Shown here piece by piece: positions 58,501 to 64,000 of a stretch of DNA of 64,000 nt; the first letter of the stretch is position 1, and every line of letters starts with the position of its first letter. Source of the DNA: Nereocystis luetkeana (Eukaryota; Sar; Phaeophyceae; Laminariales; Laminariaceae); assembly GCA_031213475.1 (NCBI GenBank), contig JARUPZ010000021.1, positions 7,385,420 to 7,449,419 of the forward strand, written 5' to 3'. Below the pieces are notes generated by a model. The model ran no database searches. It saw only the letters and a list, made by a program, of their open reading frames with translations, and was not told the origin of the DNA. A program made the translations under genes and the position numbers.

Positions 58501-60405
58501 CAGCAGGACGCGCGACAGGCACACGTATTAAAACCGACGTACGTGCGTCCGTTTGGCGTACACTTGCTACGAGAAGGCTCATCAAGTATGAAGGTACGCT
58601 ATCCCATACAGCAGAGAGTGGTGAATAAGAAATGGCCGAATCATTCAACACGAGCATCTGGCGTGACGATCGGAGACAAAGCAATGTGAAAGGAAGCGCT
58701 GGAAAATCCGGAGCTCAGGCGGACGCACCGTCGTCGTCAACTATGCACGGCGCGGCCATTGTGGCGCTGCACAGCACTCCACTGTCACGGATTCGGCTCG
58801 TACAGCATGCATCCTGTCAACATAAGAAGGGGGCGAAGCATGGCTTGGTCAGTCTGACCGATATTTATTGGTGGCTGAACAACACAACTCTGCATGCCAT
58901 GCATTCGTACTCGTAGGTTTAACGGTGCCGCCGATTTCCTGCTCGAACCCGTGGTACCGGTAGGGTGTGCAACGTTAAGCTCCTGGTTCCTCGACGAAAG
59001 AGAGCAGACGAGAATACTTATATTCATGTTTCTATGTATGACAACAGTATTCGTCACCGGCACATACCTACTGCAGCTGAGGATATTGATTTTCGGGTTT
59101 TGCATACAACACTTGCTTATTGCTTCGTACGGGCTCAGGTCTTTACCAATTTCGATCAAGGACGCCACTATACTTCGGACTGTGTCCCTGCAATGGCACA
59201 CTTCGACAACAGACACCAACTGACCGCTCCGCCGACTTGGCCGCCACAACCGCTTCCTCCGCATGTCACGCAGTCGGCACCGCAGCAGATGTCGCCATTT
59301 TGGGTCCCCAGGATGCCGTTGCTGCACATGCCTTCAATGCAAAAGGGGGTTCATTGAGATCGAGCATGATTTCGTCAAACTGCACATCATGTTTGAAGTG
59401 GAGGCCCTCTACGATAGAGGTAACACAATTGTGAGCAAACTGTTCGAGCTTCGACGGCGTCAATATCGGGTCCCTCATCGTTCAGACCCCGACGTACACG
59501 TATGAGATGCATGTGGCATCAGCCGGAATCATAGGGTTTGTCTTCGTTGAGTTCCGAATCGTACTTTGGGGGGATATAGAACATCTAGATTATATTAGTG
59601 TAGAACGCCTGCATACGGATTGTTAGCGCTTTCGGAGGGTTCAGGCTCGTCGCTACAAATCGCGGAGAGGGCTGCCTGCGAGAATAAGCAGCCGACGAAA
59701 CATACGCAATGCTCATAAATGCTGCATTCCCAACTATGAGGGTATTCAATGGTCGAACCAAAGCTCAACAAGACGCACTGTCGTTGTCGATGATGCACGG
59801 CGCAGCCTGGGTGTCGCTGCACGGCAGGCCACTCTCCCACACTCCGCTCGTGCAGCAGGCATCCTGTCGTCAGCAGAAGGGCAAAGGCATGGCTTGGTCA
59901 GACTCACCGACCGATGTTGGAAGGCTGAACAGTGGCCCTTGTCCCTACCCTATGTTCGTTGATGTACTGATGAATGTGACCTCCCACCGAGCCGTGGTAA
60001 AGGGAGGTTGGGCGTTAAGAGACAAAAACAAATGAGGTGATGGGGTTCCTCAACGGACGGCAGGCGATTCTTCTCAGAGTCGAGTATTGGGTGAGGCACA
60101 GATCGTTCAGAGATGCACAACTGTTACGCTTTACCCCTACAGTTGGCACGCGTCGATAGCTAACACCAACTAACCGGTCCGCCGGTTCGCGAGGCGCAAC
60201 CGCGTCCTCCGCACGTCCCGCAGGAAGCAGCGCAGCAGATATCGTCGTTCTGGACTCCTATAAAGCCGTTAGAGCATTCCGGTACCAGTTCTTGGCCTTC
60301 TAAACAATAGGAAAAATCATTGCAGCGAACATGGGTACAGCCGACAGTAATAGGGTTGACACGAGGGCGCTTGAAACTACGCCAAAGCTCACTCGTAGTG
60401 CTCAT
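55523..60405 (-). CDS. Six-exon gene: three-module Cys-rich protein, 240 residues
   Basis: Exons on the minus strand are 60405-60175, 59863-59779, 59331-59225, 58813-58729, 57864-57758 and 55630-55523. Introns of 311, 447, 411, 864 and 2127 bases all run GT to AG (donors GTTAGT, GTGCGT, GTCAGT, GTGCGT, GTTCGT; acceptors ACAG, GAAG, ACAG, GAAG, GTAG). The joined frame is 723 bases with one terminal TAG. After a 43-residue start there are three modules of about 64 residues, each with ten Cys in the order CSNG, CC, C, TCGG-GC, CC, CS, PCI. Disulfide-rich modules like this occur in predicted secreted proteins of brown algae and other stramenopiles, as far as I recall. I see no signal peptide at the chosen ATG, which follows an in-frame TAG nine bases upstream, so a further 5-prime exon is possible. 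The function is unknown, and an extracellular role is an inference. Confidence 0.6.
56945..57015. repeat. CTCTAGAG fragment inside intron 5
   Basis: CTCTCTAGAGGATATTGTCA and TTACTCTAGAGCTCC share the octamer and the following GATAT with the satellite at 11.7-12.7 kb. Confidence 0.5.
57049..57303 (+). CDS. Exon-like frame on the opposite strand of intron 5, unknown
   Basis: The 84-codon frame reads smoothly (AVIDFELAYATEFQLPEITI, IFGNEGNFETHGKLLVWDHA, YSELPFVEVPF). Its residue mix is like that of an ordinary globular protein. It follows AGGTTGAGGTGAGT, which could hold a splice site. No family was recognised. It could be an exon of a plus-strand gene or a captured fragment. Confidence 0.3.
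   Translation: MWDGDHKAVIDFELAYATEFQLPEITIMASDGRETPVVPKLFMIFGNEGNFETHGKLLVWDHANGKYASLYYSELPFVEVPFRP
58729..59331 (-). other. Cys-rich module 2 (exons 3 and 4)
   Basis: Exon 3 (107 nt) reads MCSNGILGTQNGDICC, then CVTCGGSGCGGQVGGA. Exon 4 (85 nt) reads DACCTSRIRDSG, then CSATMAAPCIVDDD. The branch-like CTGAC and TTGACAG acceptor before exon 4 resemble those before exon 2, and intron positions are the same as in module 1. Confidence 0.6.
59779..60299 (-). other. Cys-rich module 1 (exons 1 and 2)
   Basis: The module half in exon 1 reads ECSNGFIGVQNDDICC, then CGTCGGRGC and TGG, up to a GTTAGT donor. Exon 2 (85 nt) reads DACCTSGVWESG, then CSDTQAAPCIIDND, and ends in phase 1. Before the module come VGCTHVRCNDFSYCLEGQEL, adding three more Cys. 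A TTGTTTAG acceptor at 60300 offers an alternative start for exon 1 at 60299, which would also keep the frame. Confidence 0.6.
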
Positions 60406-60409
60406 CGTA

Positions 60410-62227
60410 GACTACTTACTACGATCGAAAAATATTGAGATAAGTGTTCGACGCATTTCATTTTTTCGAAGACGCTCCTCTTTTAAGGAGCTTTATACCT
60501 ATCCAAAACCGTGCCTTGAAGTAAAAGCTGAAATCCTGTGAGCTTTAACGGTGTACATCGAATAGCATTGTAACCAGCAAAGAGTCTTCAATTGATATTA
60601 AGCAAATTTCCCCAGATGAGAAGCCCTGCCAGTCAAAATCTTTCCTGAGGGCCAAAACGTGTTGCCTCGCGTAACCAACCCGTGGGTTGCTTGTTGTGTA
60701 AATGGAAGTTGTTGCAATCCCGCTATCCTTCAAGACCAAAACATGTTTTCAAATGTTTTTGGTGATGCCACTATATATATGCGAGAGACGGTAAAGACAT
60801 ATTTCAGCAAGACTCTTCCAGGTATAAAAAATGTATTCACAACCGAACCATAGACCAACCGTTCTCACACCAGTTACCACCTGCTTGCTGTATTATAGTG
60901 TGATCGAATATAGGGCATCAACGACAAGAATAATATGGGTAACCTCTCCACGACTCGAGGCCTGTTTATCGACACGAGATTGACTTTTTGATTGTCTCTT
61001 CTGCTTCCGGATTCTCCTCCCTCCATCGCACACGGGAAGGATATGCCTGCCGGTTTGCGTTCGGGGTCGTGCGGCCTGTGTGGACATGGCAGTATATCCA
61101 ACGAACAAACAAACGGACTGCATATATATCCTGTTGCTGTCGTTCGAGAATACGAACATAATCCAATTTGTTTCCAAGAGACGAATGGCGAGACGGATTC
61201 CGGTTATCTCGCTTCTAAAACGCGGGCAGGCGAGACGGATTCTGGTTATCTCGCCTCTGAAACGCGGGCAACGCGAAGAGTCAGCGGGAGCCAGCGATAA
61301 AAGGGGTTTTCATATCGATCAAATGGTATCCGTGTCGAAGGATATGACGGACGACTCCACCGCCGGACTGCTTGTTGTCACCCAGAATGCCGCCGTAAGC
61401 ACTGGAAGTCATACAGATTCGGCTTTCTGGTCGTTCGCAATCTCTCCGCCGTCAACCATCAGCGCAACGCCACCAGCCTTTCCAATCCTAGTGTCTTCTC
61501 GGACCCGCCATCTCGTCGCCGCTGCCGCTAAAACCCCTTCATCAGCGATTTGTGTATTAAGGAATACTTAAGAGGAGCGTCATTAAACATATTCTAGACG
61601 TATCACCGTCACTGGGACCTGACTTGTCATATATAAGGCGTACATGTAACGGTCATGCTATTTGTATTTTTTTCGCGTATACCTGTGGCAGCGACTAACC
61701 AGGAACTCCTGCCACTGCTTACCGTAAGTACCCTGTGTAGTAGTAATAGTAGGTGGTAATCTTTGACGCACTACAGTCGGAGTTGCGCACCATTTGACTC
61801 GTTCTGCAGTCTATATAGCACTGTTACTCCGAATCTCCTTGTCTAGATGCGGGAGTATAGAACAGCTAACTCTGCTCTCTTACTTGGAACACAAACACTA
61901 CATAGCATTTTCAAAGGCAGTGGTAATGTAGGCCTACTGTGTTGCCGTCTCAATACCTGGTACGTGTTACGTCAGTCACCGCAGAGATCTCTGCCGTCAG
62001 ATCATTGGCGTGTCCAACAGCACATAGCATTAGCAAATGGCACGTTCAGTTGGTGATTGGATTGAAACTGTGAAACAAATACCTCTTCAGCTGTGAGTTC
62101 AGTATGTGTCGTCTCGCGTCCTGTGGTAAACGGGCGGCCAAAACGTATCGTACACGTAATCAGTTACAAGTTTCAAGTGTACACCCCTTGGCAGCAGTAT
62201 CGCTTTTGTGAAGATAGTTAGCTGTTG
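60410..62227. other. No gene model; one in-frame tandem repeat
   Basis: A plus-strand frame at 61080-61571 (163 codons) contains the 42-bp tandem repeat described next. The minus strand of 61400-61560 reads GGVALMVDGGEIANDQKAES, then a possible GTATGA donor, so either strand could hold an exon. TACCTGGTA lies at 61954-61962. Confidence 0.3.
61187..61270 (+). repeat. 42-bp tandem repeat, two units
   Basis: GGCGAGACGGATTCCGGTTA is repeated 42 bases later as GGCGAGACGGATTCTGGTTA, followed by TCTCGC and AACGCGGGCA. The period is 14 codons. Two plus-strand frames stay open through it, giving RRIPVISLLKRGQ-type and GETDSGYLASKTRA-type repeats. Confidence 0.8.
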
Positions 62228-62300
62228 TTGTTGTTGTTCTCACATTAACTCACAATACGATGCAGTCCGTGGTCGCAGGACAGGCTCCAATAATTGTATA
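62228..62300 (-). repeat. F-prime repeat end
   Basis: TTGTTGTTGTTCTCACATTAA, then GATGCAGTCCGTGGTCGCAG and GACAGGCTCCAATAA are the reverse complement of the F-prime end at 20.2-20.3 kb. After CCAATAA the copy departs into TTGTATACTACTAGTAACTG. Confidence 0.7.
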
Positions 62301-62423
62301 CTACTAGTAACTGCTGTGATGTAGCTGCGCTTGATACATTCCAAACTTTCTCTGGTATCAGACCGTCGCGGCGGAGTCCCGATTGTAAATACACCCGCAG
62401 AAAATCACTTTCGTCACACCCAT

Positions 62424-62582
62424 AAGGGTCGATCTTAACGAGGGCTGTTTTTTAGGTTTATTTCAGTATTTTCACGAATTTCGGTATTTGTGTCGGCTTT
62501 TTCCTAAAATAGGAACATACCGAAATTGAGGTAAAACTGAAAAAAACAAAAGGGAAAACACCCCTCGTCAATATTGACCCTA
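62424..62582. mobile_element. Short TIR element, MITE-B-like (159 bp)
   Basis: The left end AAGGGTCGATCTTAACGAGG and the right end CCCTCGTCAATATTGACCCT are inverted repeats. The interior is a near-complete hairpin (ATTTCGGTA facing TACCGAAAT, and TTTTCCTAAAATAGGAA). The ends resemble MITE-B, but the interior does not, so it is a separate subfamily. Confidence 0.7.
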
Positions 62583-63358
62583 ATTCAATCCAGCGCACGG
62601 CTTGATATTTACCGAGGCTACTTTGGCGAGCGTCAAATGTTATGTTTCACCGGCGAGAGGTTCAATGTCATGGAGCATTTTACAACGACATCGGCCGCGA
62701 TTCGCCAACCCCCTCCTTCGAAGGGTTTCGCACTTAAAGCCTTCCAAACTCAACACAAATAGTGCTCACCGCTTGACGCATAAAGTGACGTAAGCGCCAC
62801 CAGACCCATGATCACGTAACCGAATCGCATGATTTCGTCCTTCAGTACCTACTGCGTTCCCGCAGCCTTTGTTGATTGAGACAGAGAACCTGCGCCGTAG
62901 GAAACGGAACGGTGGTATGCGGAAGTTTTTTCAATAGGCTTGAATTTTGGTATTTGTTGACGTGGGCGTCGGCCCCGCTTCAGAATGATGTTGGTCAGGA
63001 CAACCCGGAAATACCAGAGCATTCCATATGGAACAGACCATGGGGCACATACACCACGCGGCGCAGCACAGTAGTAGTAGTAGCGGATTGTGTGTCACTC
63101 CATGTGACACGCCGTGAAAAAGTTGTTTTTCCAATTGACAAGAAAGGCTTGCGTACGGTAATCGTGTTTTCATGTATGTATGTATGTATGAAAAATCATG
63201 TTTCCCTCTCAAGTCAAAGTCCTTCCGGAATATATATGCGGTCAAAGAGTATCTGGGAGAAGGGATCTTTGGGGGTGTTTTGACTTGAAAATTGCGTAGC
63301 GCGGTCTGAACTTCATTATCGTCGTCTCCTATTGAGGAATTTCCTGGTTTGATGCAAA
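62583..63358. other. No gene recognised
   Basis: A 135-codon plus-strand frame (62876-63283) and a minus-strand frame overlap. A GTATGTATGTATGTATG microsatellite lies at 63173-63190. Confidence 0.35.
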
Positions 63359-63441
63359 CCTTGATCCCAACAGGACCCAAAAGACCTGAGCAGCCTATCA
63401 TTCTGAAGATGTTTTTTCTCCCAGATTGTAATGGGACCTCC
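63359..63441 (+). repeat. Second copy of the 2.2-kb dispersed repeat
   Basis: CCTTGATCCCAACAGGACCC and AGACCTGAGCAGCCTATCAT, then GTAATGGGACCTCC line up with 2230-2311. Confidence 0.7.
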
Positions 63442-63764
63442 CTTCAAATTGGTTTGATGCACCTAATCATTGAAAAATAGAGTGGGGTTTCGATGGCCAC
63501 TGCCTATAGTTTTTCTCGATTTTTTTTGTTTTAATATCTACATGCTTTTTCTTTTGAACGTCAATCCAATAGATTCACGGCAGTGTCCGTACAACGCTCT
63601 GATCGAGCTGATGCAACCACACGCCTGCGATCGAATGGAACTTATCCCTATCCTGTAGTAGCAGCACTAGCTTCCGTTGTTGTTTGATGTTACTATCAAC
63701 TCCCTTGAAAGTGTATAGGGCGGACGCCCTCCATCAGTGTTGAGGGGAGCACTGGGTTCGTAAC

Positions 63765-63960
63765 AATATCAGGGTTGACGAAAAAAGGAAGGAGACGGCA
63801 GACAGGGTAGTATAAGGTACGACGCCGATCGAGCGAGGTACCCTTGTATACGCTACCCCTTTCCCAAGCTGATGCGGCTGCTTGGAGGGTGCGTTGTAGT
63901 GTTTCGGTTTGCCTATGAATTCCTTTCGTTATTGTCAGTCTCAATTTTTACCTTCGGTTG
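63765..63960 (+). repeat. FMR middle segment, diverged copy
   Basis: GTTGACGAAAAAAGGAAGGA, ACGGCAGACAGGGTAG and CTGATGCGGCTGCTTGGAGG follow the order of M in the 11.3- and 16.6-kb copies. No arms were recognised before the window ends. Confidence 0.5.
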
Positions 63961-64000
63961 TGTTGTTTGCTTCATGTAGTTTGTACTACTGTTTGTCACA

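Noticed and set aside
2374..61962. TACCWGGTA as a methylation or restriction-modification site (CCWGG)
   Set aside because: The enrichment depends on the flanking TA on both sides, and sibling comparison shows an insertion. A methylation site would not need either.

Overview
The window looks like nuclear DNA of a eukaryote, most likely a stramenopile and perhaps a brown alga. Gene density is very low. Diverged tRNA-derived SINEs, terminal-inverted-repeat (TIR) elements, foldback-like repeats and satellites fill much of it. The stramenopile lean rests on two things: decayed Copia polymerase segments whose wording resembles brown-algal Copia elements, and a Cys-rich module gene of a kind I recall from predicted secreted proteins of brown algae and relatives. 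Both are memory-based and could not be searched here. No bacterial operon, rRNA gene or CRISPR array was seen. Almost all open frames are short, overlap on both strands and lie in repeats, so they are not annotated as genes.

Layout. 1-17.8 kb: many copies of a foldback-like family (called FMR here: arm F, middle M, arm R, where R is the reverse complement of F), two short MITE families, a 389-bp TIR element, a higher-order tandem array (9.7-10.3 kb) and a palindromic CTCTAGAG array (11.7-12.7 kb). 18-29.5 kb: paired dispersed repeats, two GCCGTGG-rich elements with telomere-like cores, several two-unit tandem duplications and CAG-rich DNA. 29.8-35.5 kb: a large imperfect inverted duplication that holds two MITEs and a SINE. 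36-44.2 kb: an 880-bp TIR element, SINEs nested in FMR arms, MITE-B copies and the second 389-bp element. 44.5-47.4 kb: a broken Copia element. 48-64 kb: lower repeat density and the only gene for which I can build a consistent exon model.

The gene (55,523-60,405, minus strand) has six exons and five GT-AG introns and encodes 240 residues in three Cys-rich modules. Each module is split by a phase-0 intron, and the modules are separated by phase-1 introns. The exon lengths (85, 107, 85, 107 nt) keep the frame exactly.

The most unusual signal is genome-wide in character. The 9-mer TACCAGGTA or its complement occurs 12 times where about 0.5 is expected. Where sibling repeat copies can be compared, the word is an exact insertion at a TA, and one site shows TA-CCAGG-TA in one copy against TA-CCA-TA in another. 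This looks like excision footprints of a Tc1/mariner-type transposon, although no such transposon is left in the window.
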